From the NCBI GenBank assembly GCA_963576565.1, contig OY755044.1, positions 51,343,847 to 51,407,846 of the forward strand: DNA of 64,000 nucleotides. Direction: 5' to 3'. A program made the position numbers and the translations under genes. The notes under the pieces were generated by a model. The model was not told the origin of the DNA. It saw nothing but the letters and a program-made list of their open reading frames with translations, and searched no databases. This document shows positions 46,565 to 56,124 of the stretch, in pieces. Within the stretch, counting starts at the first letter, position 1. Each line of letters starts with the position of its first letter. The stretch is from Aspidapion aeneum (lineage: Eukaryota > Arthropoda > Insecta > Coleoptera > Brentidae).

Positions 46565-47273
46565 TGGTTCGTCCCGCCTTCCTTTTTGTAAATATGTTCT
46601 TTTTACTATAATTTACCAAATTGGTTCGAATTAGGCTATTTGGTGATTCACTAGAGCATTTTCTATTTTTTGTTTATTTAGTATTAATTAACTAATTAAG
46701 TACTTAAAATTACTGGGTTATTTGCATTTGAAACTCCCGCGGTTTTAAAGGCAAATATTACAATTTGCTATAATCAATTTACTTTACATAAAATGCATTT
46801 TGAATTACTAAGGTTCCTAGTTCCTTTAATATGGACCTTCGTAATCTCATTCCCTCCTACTTATTCCCTTTTCTCCTACGCCTATGGATTAACGACGCCA
46901 CTGGGCGCCATGTGGGAGAATGAACGCAGCAGCGATACCTGCTGCCGTGACGAGAGAACCGTTTCGCCTTCGAACGATAATACACGCGTGTTAGCGACTC
47001 TCCTACCACATTCATGTGGGGTGCAAAAAGCACGGTTTAACAGCGTGTCCTCCCATGAGTTCCACTTCCTGTATAAAAATGGTAAGTGAAAATGCATTAT
47101 TTTTACCTTACATACATTTGTTTATTGCTACACTAACCTAGAAGGTAAACTAGACCATTTCAGAATCCCTTGTACCAGCTTAGCCTATGACCTTATTCCC
47201 TTAAAATTACAGTCCACATCTGACACCGTTAAATTCCAGACAACTCTCCTATCTGGACCACCAGGGAGCCCCA
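46565..47273 (+). repeat. BEL 5' LTR (709 bp)
   Basis: TG...CA ends. It contains a 98-codon frame (46793-47089) that starts with a hydrophobic stretch, and a strong splice-donor consensus G/GTAAGT at 47081-47087. The same sequence is repeated in the 3' LTR, so the frame is not proof of a gene. Confidence 0.95.
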
Positions 47274-47277
47274 ATTT

Positions 47278-47297
47278 TGGTCCTTCGAGCCGGATTT
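47278..47297 (+). promoter_or_regulatory. BEL primer-binding site, tRNA-Tyr type
   Basis: TGGTCCTTCGAGCCGGATTT starts four bases after the 5' LTR. Its complement is the 3' end of animal tRNA-Tyr (T-stem CCGGC, acceptor TCGAAGG, then A-CCA), 20 bases without mismatch as far as I know that tRNA. Confidence 0.8.
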
Positions 47298-47331
47298 CTG
47301 GAATCGTTTTTTTGCCTTTTTAGGTTAGTTT

Positions 47332-48380
47332 TTTTTTACTGGTTTCAAATGCAAGAAAAACCCTTGTTTTTCCTAAATGCCTTTTTTACTGGTTTCAAAT
47401 GCAAGAAAAACCCTTGTTTTTCTTACATGCCTACTTTAGAAAACCCCTAGGTTTCTAAAATACATTTTGCGATTTTTTTTTTGTGTAAAAACAAATGCAA
47501 GAAAAACCCTTGTTTTTCTTACATGCCTACTTTAGAAAACCCCTAGGTTTCTAAAATACATTTTGCGATTTTTTTTGTGTAAAAATTAAATATTTTTACC
47601 AATAAATTTAGCCTTTTCATGCGAAAAACCAAACACAGATAAAATCTGTAAACTACTATGCTTTTTTTTGTTTCGAATAAATCAAGTTTTTTCGTTTCTT
47701 TTTTGTAAAAAAAAACCGTATAGAATTTGGGTGTTTTTTTGTTTGTCACTGGAAATAGTTTAAAATAGTGTCTGCAAAGTGCTATTATTTTAGCCGTTGT
47801 GCCTTCACATTTGTGGATTGCTATAATTATATCCAATTTGCTCGAAAAAAATCTCCAAATTGCCATATTCATTTTTGCTTATTGCAAATTGCTATGACTA
47901 TATCCGATTGCGGATGCTTTACTATATTCGTTTTTGCGTAAAAATTGCTATGAATATATCTATTTCTAATTTACTATTATAATATCTGTCTGCAAATGGC
48001 TATGATTGTATCCATTTTTTGCGTGCATAATAAATTTTGAAGGAAATTTAATTCTTAACTTGAGAATTTGTTTTCGTGTAAAGGCAGATAAATAGTTTTA
48101 CCAAATTAAATGCTTTTGATTTGTAGGTATTTATTTTTAAATTTAATACATATAGGTACCTACTTATTTGAATTCGCGAGGCGAAGATAAAAAAACTTAT
48201 ACACAAGTTTTTTTGTTATCATTAGTTTGCATCGGGTATTTTCTTTACTTTTGTGCGCTTATAGTTTGATTATTGTAATTAAACGTAGGACATTAATATT
48301 TATACAGGGTGTCCAAATTTTGATTTTTTTTTCAGTTTACCTAATTTTTGTCAATTATTTTTTGGATTTTTTTTTAAATC
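47332..48380 (+). promoter_or_regulatory. BEL leader with tandem repeats and a splice-acceptor-like site
   Basis: About 1.1 kb of non-coding leader. A 96-bp unit is repeated from 47396 and 47492, each with a hairpin-forming AAGAAAAACCCTTGTTTTTC. A degenerate ATTGCTATGA-N-TATATCC motif recurs five to six times between 47815 and 48020. TTTTTTTTTCAG ends at 48335, 45 bases before the Gag-Pol start, and could pair with the LTR donor at 47082. Confidence 0.7.
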
Positions 48381-51300
48381 ATGTCTAGTTCGGATAAAAT
48401 TTTAAAGGCTAAAGCCTTGCGCTATAGTGCGATTTCACAGCTAAATTTGATCATTGAATCCGCGACCCTCGCAAAAAATGACCCTGCCTATCACAGCGGC
48501 TTTAAAGTCAAATTTCGGACATTGTCAAAAATCAAAAAAGATTTTGAAAAGCACCATAATACTTTGTTGACGTTGGTAGCCTCTGATGAGGATCGCTTAG
48601 TAGTAGAAAACAAAGTGTCTATGGACTTTTGCAAACGCTGTGACGAGATTTCCACTATATTTTACGAACTTTTCGAACTACCCTTTGAAGATGGAGGGCT
48701 TTTGAGCAGTACGATAAATCCCATGGGCAGTCCCTGTGCCTCCACAGGGCAGCATGGTTTACTGCCTAGGATAAAAATACCTCTTTTTCAAGGGGAATTT
48801 AAGGAGTTTCCAACTTTTTTGCAAGCCTTTAATGCTACCGTGCACAATAATAGGTCGCTGGGAAACTTTGAAAAATTCAATTTGCTTTTTTCTAATTTAA
48901 AGGGCCCTGCCCTGGATGTCATTTCTGACATTCCTATCCTTGCTGAAAATTATTTAAATGCCTACCACACCTTGGTGGATAGGTATACAAATAAACGATT
49001 ACAAGCTTACCTTCACTGGAAGGCAATTGAAGGCTTCTCTCCTCTTACTAAAGAGAATGCTACGAATTTGAGGAATTTGCTTGATTGTTTTTCGAAAAAC
49101 TTAAGTGCTTTAAAAGTCATGGGTTTTAAAACGGAGTTTTGGGATTATATTATGGCACAAATGCTCTTGGATAGGTTGGACCTAACCACGCGCAAGGCAT
49201 TTGAGCAAAATTATTGCTCCAATGAGATCCCCTCTTATGATAAAATTCGTGCTTTTGTTTCTAGCCATTGCATTGCGTTGGAACAAATACAACAAACTCA
49301 AGATTACTTAAAAAATAAAGATTTGTCAACTTCAAGTCAGAAAAATCAAGCAAAGTTTCAAAATCGATCTGCTTTGTTTGCTAATACTCAGAGAGCCTCC
49401 AAAAATGCCTCCCAGTCTCCAAATGGCCAGAGTGGCTTAAATAATACTCCAAACCCTCAAAAATTTTGTTTTCTCTGTAAAAGTGGCGATCATATAATAT
49501 ACAGATGTCCTAATTTTTTGGCGAAAACTCCCCAGCAACGTTTTGAGATTGTTAAACAACATAAAGCGTGTGTCAACTGTTTGGCCTCAAAGCATAATTT
49601 ACCCCAACAATGCAAATCAGAAAAAAGATGTTTACATTGTGGCCAATTTCATCACAGTCTCTTACATTTTTTTCCTATTAATTCTACACCTAGTTCTGCG
49701 AGTAGCCCCTCTACTTCTGCAGTGCAACCCCCGAGGAGCCCCGTGGCTACCGAATTTAATAGAACCACTAACACCATTGTTACTGGTATGTCTTTAAATG
49801 ATCGCGAAGTACTTCTCTGTACCGCTTTAATACAAATACAGGATGTTTTTCAAAATTGGCACACAGTGCGCGCCATCTGTGACTCTGGTGCTCAATCTTC
49901 ATTTATATCTAAGTCATGTGCTGATAGTTTGGGCCTTCCTAAATTTAATATTGCCAGGACTCTACAAAGCTTAGATCGAATGACAACTTCGGCAAAATCT
50001 GGAATTAATTGCAATATATCCTCTTTGCGTGATAATAATTTTGTTTTTAATTTTGATGCGATAATACTCGATAAAATTTGTAGTGATTTACCTCATTCCT
50101 CATTTTCGATTAAAAGTTTTCCTTTTCTCGCCAACTTAGAACTAGCTGACCCAGGCTTTAATAAAAGCGATAAAATTGATTTATTGTTGGGCGGCGATGT
50201 GTACCCTTACATTTTGCTAGATGGTCGTTTGTCTACGGGACCCAACAACCCCGTCTGCATTAATACTATTTTTGGTTGGGGAATAATGGGCAATCTTTCA
50301 CTTTCACCTTCAACTACAAATCAAATTAAAACATTTTTTACTACGTCAATGAACGATTCTTTTGTCAATTTAGATAAAAATCTACAACGATTTTGGCAAA
50401 TAGATGACATACCTAATGTCAAGGCCATTGAATCCGAAGATGAGTTTTGCGAAAATTATTTTTTGAAAACTACCTCAAAAAATGAGGAGGGGAGATATAT
50501 TGTATCTTTACCATTTAAAGTTACTGCTCCAGATTTTGGCGACACTCGATCCATTGCCGTACGTCGTTTTTTCTCCCTTGAGAAGAAATTGCTACAAAAC
50601 CCTGATTTTTATGCTGCCTACAGCTCTGTTTTACAAGATTATTTAGATAATAATCATATGCAACCGGTTTCTGCACCTTTGCCGACCGAAATTTCAAATC
50701 ATTTTTATATTGCACACCATGCGGTGTTTAAAAAAGATTCTACTAGCACCCCCCTGAGGGTGGTTTTTGATGCGAGCATGCACGCCCCTGGCAAAATCTC
50801 GCTCAACAACGCTGTTTATACTGGGCCCCCTTTACAAAGGGACTTACAAAAAATTTTATTACTTTATCGTTTGCATAAATTTTGCTTTTGTTGCGACATC
50901 CGTCAAATGTACAGGATGATTTTAGTTGACCCTAGTCAAACTAATTTTCAAAGAATAGTTTGGAGGTTTGATCCTAACCAGCCTATTCAAGACTTCGAAA
51001 TAAATAGAGTTTTATTCGGGGTCTCTTGTAGCCCCTTTTTGGCTATCAGAACTTTGCTGCAACTTGCTAGAGAGCATGAGGACCTTCCTCTTGCCTCAAA
51101 AATCATTGAGGAGGCAGTTTTTGTCGATGATGTGATTTCGGGAAGTGATGACTTTTTTAAGGCCACTGAGATGAAAAATCAATTAATCGAGCTACTTAGC
51201 CGAGGTGGATTCGAATTGCGTAAATGGGCGAGCAATTGTCCCGAGTTACTATCCGATCTTCCTGAGTCACACATTTCGATGAAGGCTCTTTCTCTCGATT

Positions 51301-53672
51301 TAGATGCTGAAAATTCAACTTTGAAAATTCTCGGTTTAAATTGGAACCCTCATACTGATGAATTTTTTTATACTTTCGACTGTTCTCTCCAAACATGCAC
51401 TAAAAGAACAATTTTAAGTAATTTGGCCCGCATTTACGACCCTCTGTCTTTTTTGGCGCCAATAGTTTTAATTTTAAAATTAATTGTTCAATACTGCTGG
51501 GCAGAAGACTTAAACTGGGACGACCCTGTCAGTCCGGAAATTGTTTTTAAATGGGAAAAATTTAAAAATGAATTAAAGTTTTTGCATTCTGTTAAAATTC
51601 CTCGTCAAATAATTTTGCCTAATGCTAGTCAAATCCAGCTAGTAGGATTTTGCGATAGTTCAGAACGGGCCTATTGTGCTGTCGCTTATATTCGAATTTT
51701 TTATTCTGATGGAAACATTAAAGTTTTTTTTGTTTGTAGTAAATCTAGAGTCGCACCGTTGCGTCGTAAACTAACTTTACCAAGACTAGAGCTTTTAGGA
51801 GCTGTTTTGTTGGCTAAATTAATGGATTTTTTACTAGAAACGTTCTCGGAAAAAATTAAATTTGATAAAATTCTTGCTTTTACTGATAGCACAGTGACCT
51901 TATCTTGGATTCAGGGATCTCCTCACAAATTTAAAGCATTTGTTTCGAATAGAACTGCCTATATACAAGGAAGAATTAGCCCTGAGTTTTGGCATTATGT
52001 TCCTACTGAACAAAATCCTGCTGACTGCGGTACTAGGGAAATGTATCCCTCTGATTTACAAAGATTTTATTTTTGGTTAGAAGGGCCTTCTTTTCTAAAC
52101 CAACCTACAAATACTTGGGATTTTATGACAGTTACTTACGATGGGAATGCAGTTTTGGAAGAACAGCGAAAAAATATTTTTAACGTTTTTACTTGCGAAC
52201 AAACAGTTGAATATTATGTAAACAACTTGTTTGAAAAATACAGTTCTCTTTTTAAAATTAAGAGAATAGTTGCTTACTTTTTGCGAGGGTTACAAAAGTT
52301 TAAAAATCCCTCATACAATTTTGCTACTGATTACCTTACAAATCAGGATTACTACAAAAGCTTACTTTTTATTTCGAAATGCGTGCAATCTTTTTCTTTC
52401 CAAAAAGAAATTGAATTACTAAAAGATAAGAAACAGCTTCCAAAAGCTTTTCAAAAATTATGTCCATTTTTGCATAATGAAAGCTACGATTTGCTTCGTG
52501 TTGGAGGCCGTTTATGCCATTCAAATTTATCATACGATAAAAAATTTCCAATTCTTTTGCCTTCTAGTGCAAAATTCACTGAATTACTGATTTTAGATTT
52601 GCATCGCAGCAATCTTCATTGTGGTATACAGACCACAACTTTTTTACTAATGCAAAACTTCTGGGTATTGTCTGCTAAAAAGGTAGTGAGAAAAGTTTTA
52701 AGTTCTTGCCATACTTGCTGGAAAACTAAACCTAACTCCCTTCAACCCCCTATGGGTAACCTACCGAAATTTAGAGTTTCCGAAGCAAAGGTGTTCGAAA
52801 ATGTAGGTATAGATTTTTGTGGTCCGTTCACGATTACTCTTGGTCGGACCAGAGGTGCAAAAACCATGAAAGCATATGTCTGTTTATTTATCTGTTGCGC
52901 TGTTAAAGCCGTGCATTTAGAGTTAGTCTCTGATATGACATCAGAAGCCTTTCTGGCTGCTCTGCGCCGCTTCATAGCTAGAAGAGGACTATGCTCAAAG
53001 ATCTCTTCAGACTGCGGGACCAACTTCGTGGCCTCTGAAAAATACTTGCGACAAATTTTTTCTGATTGCGTGAAGGGGGAAGGTATAGTTTGGTCTTTTA
53101 ACCCACCTGCTGCTCCCCACATGGGAGGCATTTGGGAATCAAACATTAAATCTTTAAAGACTCATCTTCACAGGGTAGTTGGAAATCAAATACTCACCTA
53201 TGAGGAATTAAATACGGTTTTAACCCAAGTTGAAGCCATAATGAACTCACGTCCTTTATGTGCCTTAAGCACCGATCCTACTGATCTGGCGGTCTTGACT
53301 CCTAATAATTTTTTAAATTTGAGGCCTCCAGGTACAATACCCGATCCAAACTACTGCGATATTGCGTTAAACAGGCTGTCCAGGTGGCAACTGTTGCAAA
53401 GAATGCACCGCGATTTTTGGATTCGCTGGCATCGCGAATATTTGCACACTTTGCAACAGCGAGCCAAATGGCACCAACCTCTTGCTTCCATTGATATTGG
53501 TACTATGGTACTGATCAAAGATGAAAATTCCACTCCATTGGATTGGCCCCTAGGCCGCATTGAAGACCTTATTAAAGGTTCTGATAATATTCCACGGGTT
53601 GCTATTGTAAAGACTACTAAAGGTACCTACAAACGGCCTTTGGTAAAACTATGCGCCCTGCCTACAAATTAA
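48381..53672 (+). CDS. BEL/Pao Gag-Pol polyprotein (1763 aa, intact)
   Basis: Single frame from ATG at 48381. Gag: DUF1759-like region about 129-330 (IPLFQGEFKEFPTFLQAF). Three Cys-His segments lie at about 362-430 (CFLCKSGDHIIYRC, CVNCLASKHNLPQQC, CLHCGQFHHSLLHF). Protease: AICDSGAQSSFIS near 497, with the D-S-G active site. RT: LRVVFDASMHA near 791, CCDIRQMYRMILV near 836 and FVDDVISGSDD near 913 (motif C as F-V-D-D). RNase H: GFCDSSERAYCAVAY near 1088, FTDSTVTLSWIQG near 1166 and NPADCGTRE near 1207, typical of Pao. Integrase: H-H-C-C domain about 1406-1450, GIDFCGPF near 1476 (Asp), SSDCGTNF near 1542 (Asp) and GGIWESNIKSL near 1580 (Glu). A DUF5641-like C-terminus follows, about 1668-1760. 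All catalytic residues are present, with no stop or frameshift. Gag assembles particles; Pol copies RNA and integrates the DNA. How Gag is made in excess from one frame is not evident. Confidence 0.97.
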   Translation: MSSSDKILKAKALRYSAISQLNLIIESATLAKNDPAYHSGFKVKFRTLSKIKKDFEKHHNTLLTLVASDEDRLVVENKVSMDFCKRCDEISTIFYELFELPFEDGGLLSSTINPMGSPCASTGQHGLLPRIKIPLFQGEFKEFPTFLQAFNATVHNNRSLGNFEKFNLLFSNLKGPALDVISDIPILAENYLNAYHTLVDRYTNKRLQAYLHWKAIEGFSPLTKENATNLRNLLDCFSKNLSALKVMGFKTEFWDYIMAQMLLDRLDLTTRKAFEQNYCSNEIPSYDKIRAFVSSHCIALEQIQQTQDYLKNKDLSTSSQKNQAKFQNRSALFANTQRASKNASQSPNGQSGLNNTPNPQKFCFLCKSGDHIIYRCPNFLAKTPQQRFEIVKQHKACVNCLASKHNLPQQCKSEKRCLHCGQFHHSLLHFFPINSTPSSASSPSTSAVQPPRSPVATEFNRTTNTIVTGMSLNDREVLLCTALIQIQDVFQNWHTVRAICDSGAQSSFISKSCADSLGLPKFNIARTLQSLDRMTTSAKSGINCNISSLRDNNFVFNFDAIILDKICSDLPHSSFSIKSFPFLANLELADPGFNKSDKIDLLLGGDVYPYILLDGRLSTGPNNPVCINTIFGWGIMGNLSLSPSTTNQIKTFFTTSMNDSFVNLDKNLQRFWQIDDIPNVKAIESEDEFCENYFLKTTSKNEEGRYIVSLPFKVTAPDFGDTRSIAVRRFFSLEKKLLQNPDFYAAYSSVLQDYLDNNHMQPVSAPLPTEISNHFYIAHHAVFKKDSTSTPLRVVFDASMHAPGKISLNNAVYTGPPLQRDLQKILLLYRLHKFCFCCDIRQMYRMILVDPSQTNFQRIVWRFDPNQPIQDFEINRVLFGVSCSPFLAIRTLLQLAREHEDLPLASKIIEEAVFVDDVISGSDDFFKATEMKNQLIELLSRGGFELRKWASNCPELLSDLPESHISMKALSLDLDAENSTLKILGLNWNPHTDEFFYTFDCSLQTCTKRTILSNLARIYDPLSFLAPIVLILKLIVQYCWAEDLNWDDPVSPEIVFKWEKFKNELKFLHSVKIPRQIILPNASQIQLVGFCDSSERAYCAVAYIRIFYSDGNIKVFFVCSKSRVAPLRRKLTLPRLELLGAVLLAKLMDFLLETFSEKIKFDKILAFTDSTVTLSWIQGSPHKFKAFVSNRTAYIQGRISPEFWHYVPTEQNPADCGTREMYPSDLQRFYFWLEGPSFLNQPTNTWDFMTVTYDGNAVLEEQRKNIFNVFTCEQTVEYYVNNLFEKYSSLFKIKRIVAYFLRGLQKFKNPSYNFATDYLTNQDYYKSLLFISKCVQSFSFQKEIELLKDKKQLPKAFQKLCPFLHNESYDLLRVGGRLCHSNLSYDKKFPILLPSSAKFTELLILDLHRSNLHCGIQTTTFLLMQNFWVLSAKKVVRKVLSSCHTCWKTKPNSLQPPMGNLPKFRVSEAKVFENVGIDFCGPFTITLGRTRGAKTMKAYVCLFICCAVKAVHLELVSDMTSEAFLAALRRFIARRGLCSKISSDCGTNFVASEKYLRQIFSDCVKGEGIVWSFNPPAAPHMGGIWESNIKSLKTHLHRVVGNQILTYEELNTVLTQVEAIMNSRPLCALSTDPTDLAVLTPNNFLNLRPPGTIPDPNYCDIALNRLSRWQLLQRMHRDFWIRWHREYLHTLQQRAKWHQPLASIDIGTMVLIKDENSTPLDWPLGRIEDLIKGSDNIPRVAIVKTTKGTYKRPLVKLCALPTN

Positions 53673-53697
53673 ACTCTCTGAAATGCCCCTGGGCATT

Positions 53698-53714
53698 CTC
53701 AGGGGGGTGGGAAA
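53698..53714 (+). promoter_or_regulatory. BEL polypurine tract
   Basis: AGGGGGGTGGGAAA immediately precedes the 3' LTR, 26 bases after the Gag-Pol stop. It is the expected plus-strand primer. Confidence 0.9.
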
Positions 53715-54423
53715 TGGTTCGTCCCGCCTTCCTTTTTGTAAATATGTTCTTTTTACTATAATTTACCAAATTGGTTCGAATTAGGCTATTTGGTGATTCA
53801 CTAGAGCATTTTCTATTTTTTGTTTATTTAGTATTAATTAACTAATTAAGTACTTAAAATTACTGGGTTATTTGCATTTGAAACTCCCGCGGTTTTAAAG
53901 GCAAATATTACAATTTGCTATAATCAATTTACTTTACATAAAATGCATTTTGAATTACTAAGGTTCCTAGTTCCTTTAATATGGACCTTCGTAATCTCAT
54001 TCCCTCCTACTTATTCCCTTTTCTCCTACGCCTATGGATTAACGACGCCACTGGGCGCCATGTGGGAGAATGAACGCAGCAGCGATACCTGCTGCCGTGA
54101 CGAGAGAACCGTTTCGCCTTCGAACGATAATACACGCGTGTTAGCGACTCTCCTACCACATTCATGTGGGGTGCAAAAAGCACGGTTTAACAGCGTGTCC
54201 TCCCATGAGTTCCACTTCCTGTATAAAAATGGTAAGTGAAAATGCATTATTTTTACCTTACATACATTTGTTTATTGCTACACTAACCTAGAAGGTAAAC
54301 TAGACCATTTCAGAATCCCTTGTACCAGCTTAGCCTATGACCTTATTCCCTTAAAATTACAGTCCACATCTGACACCGTTAAATTCCAGACAACTCTCCT
54401 ATCTGGACCACCAGGGAGCCCCA
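53715..54423 (+). repeat. BEL 3' LTR (709 bp)
   Basis: Same length as the 5' LTR, with no difference found on reading the two side by side. Confidence 0.95.
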
Positions 54424-54639
54424 CCACATTTTTGAATAACAATTAGCCGGGTACTCAGCTGGCTATGACAGATTTTCTTTTTTTTGTAAAACACTTTTCC
54501 CCCCACTCCTCTAACTTTAAACATCCTATATCTTAAAAGATGTGTGTTGACACCCATGTTATATAAACTTTTGTCTCGTAAATAACCTCCTCTATCACCT
54601 GCTGCACTATGGCCCTTAAGTTATGGGACATCCTGTATA

Positions 54640-54989
54640 ATTTAAATCGCGTGTTTTAGCTTATTCTGGGGGGGGGGGTTTATCAGATTAGTACTAAGTT
54701 ATAGGTTAGAGACTTCTTTTGTAATTTTATAAAAATTTTGGTGAAACAAAATTATCTTCAATATTTTGTGATTTTTTTTGCTGTAAATACTGTAAATCAT
54801 GTGTTTTGGTTTATTCTGCTAGACTATCAGGGAGGTTTGGGGTAAGGACACTCATTGTAAAGGTAAGCCTTATAGAAAACGATTTTCTATTTTTTGTTTA
54901 ATATTTTTGACATGTTTTCCTCAGTTTCACATTGGCAGCACAGTTTTATTTTAAAGATGTTGTTTTACACAGTACAAAGGTGTCTAAAC
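54640..54989. repeat. Duplicated host segment that received the nested MITE
   Basis: GGTGAAACAAAATTATCTTC ... GTGATTTTTTTT ... AATCATGTGTTTTGGTTTAT at 54740-54830 parallels 46021-46060 joined to 54640-54670 (GGTGAAACAAAATTGTCTTC ... AATCGCGTGTTTTAGCTTAT). It is therefore the unoccupied duplicate of the MITE target. The remainder holds no gene. Confidence 0.7.
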
Positions 54990-55737
54990 TATACAGGGTG
55001 TTTTAAAATTAAATAACATAATTTTAATCTTAATTTCCTTGAGTGATTTCAAGACAAAAAGTTCGTATAAACATAGGTCCACAAACGCTTAGTTTTTAAG
55101 ATACAGAGTGTTAAAATTTTGTTTTTTTATAGCTCTTACAGTTTTTAAGATATTTAGATCAAATTTGGCACGTATATTTACTTATAGGTACTACAATATT
55201 AGGCATGCCAAATAAGTTTTAATTAATTTTATTTTGATATACTTGTGATGTCATACTGGCACATTTTTTATTTTATAATAGCAGCCTTTGGTGAAACAGC
55301 AACTTTCTCTAAAACAGTTGAAGATGCAAAAAAATTGCAGAAAACAAAAAAGTTTGCAAATAAAACAAGGCTTTTATTTCTTGTCTTAACTACCTAGTTC
55401 TGCCTACCAGTGGCTTACAAGGAAAAAAAATCTGGGGAAAAGGCGACATGAGCCCTAAAAAGTATCACTCTGTAGATTTTTACTATTTTTTGGCATGTCT
55501 GATAGTGTAGTGTCGATAGCTTAATACACATGCCAAATTTGAAATATCTCAAAAACTGCAAGAAACTATAAACAAGAAATTATATAAAAAACTAAACTTT
55601 AACACACTGTATCTCGAAAATAAGGTGTGTGAGGACCTATGTTTATATGTGTTTGCACAATATGAAAATTTTGTCTTGAAATCACTTAAGGAATTGAACA
55701 TTAAAATTATGATACTGAATTTTGAAACACCCTATAT
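54990..55737. mobile_element. MITE with ~220-bp inverted arms
   Basis: Starts TATACAGGGTGTTTTAAAAT and ends ATTTTGAAACACCCTATATA. The left arm (to about 55213) and right arm (from about 55492) are inverted relatives through GACCTATGTTTATA and AAATTTGGCA blocks. The centre is about 280 bp. The 71-residue frame in the right arm is not conserved in the left arm and is not a gene. Confidence 0.8.
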
Positions 55738-56029
55738 ATATTTGTTTTTAAAAATAAAAAGTTATGCTTCAAACTATCTTGAAACTCTGTTATTATTAAA
55801 TAGATCTTTAGACTGTGATTTAACCACATTTTTAAAATAAGAACGAGCCAGCAACCAACCAACCAATTTGAACCGAGGAAAACATTTCAAAAATAATAAC
55901 CAAATAATATAAATTCATTGTCAGGCTTCGCTACCAATAAAGCTTGCTTTACGATGAGTGACCTTTGGGGACCAGATTATTTTTAAATTATATCTTTGAC
56001 ACTCTATTTTTTGATTTTATAGTAATTTT
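55738..56029. other. Spacer
   Basis: Nothing recognised. Confidence 0.35.
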
Positions 56030-56124
56030 TAGCCCGAGGCCTCTGGGGCGGGCCTGAAGCCACATGATGTCATATTTTAAGCAATTTTTTGTGTTTAGGC
56101 TAGCCCCCCACTGGGTGCGCCCAT
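56030..56124. mobile_element. Short copy of the CAGTGACGGACCC-type MITE
   Basis: Contains CCCGAGGCCTCTGGGG, CATGATGTCATATTTTAAGC and a right end CCCCACTGGGTGCGCCCATG. It is a relative of 37565-37726 with an internal deletion. Confidence 0.55.

Larger units (their letters stand above)
46565..54423 (+). mobile_element. Intact, very young BEL/Pao LTR retrotransposon
   Basis: 7859 bp. The two 709-bp LTRs (46565-47273, 53715-54423) appear identical and start TGGTTCG and end AGCCCCA. The 5-bp target duplication CCACA is at 46560-46564 and 54424-54428; five bases is the BEL/Pao rule. It has a primer site, a long leader, one uninterrupted Gag-Pol frame and a purine tract. There is no envelope-like frame. 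With no LTR divergence and an intact frame, it probably inserted very recently and may still be able to move. Confidence 0.97.
46060..54639. mobile_element. TA-flanked MITE split by the BEL element
   Basis: Halves at 46060-46564 and 54429-54639 together make about 715 bp. The left end TATACAGGGTGTCCCATAAC and the right end (complement TATACAGGATGTCCCATAAC) are inverted repeats of about 55 bp, reaching the GGTGATAGAGGAGG block. Both ends sit at TA, as in Tc1/mariner-type elements. It encodes nothing. The copy at 1621-2165 shows the uninterrupted centre. Confidence 0.85.

Noticed and set aside
46793..47089. 98-residue frame, found again at 53943-54239, possibly a conserved gene pair
   Set aside because: The two copies are the two LTRs of the BEL element; identity is due to LTR duplication. 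Kept only as a speculative upstream frame in a finding.
46565..54423. Envelope gene making the BEL element an endogenous retrovirus
   Set aside because: Only 42 bases separate the Gag-Pol stop from the 3' LTR; there is no room for one.
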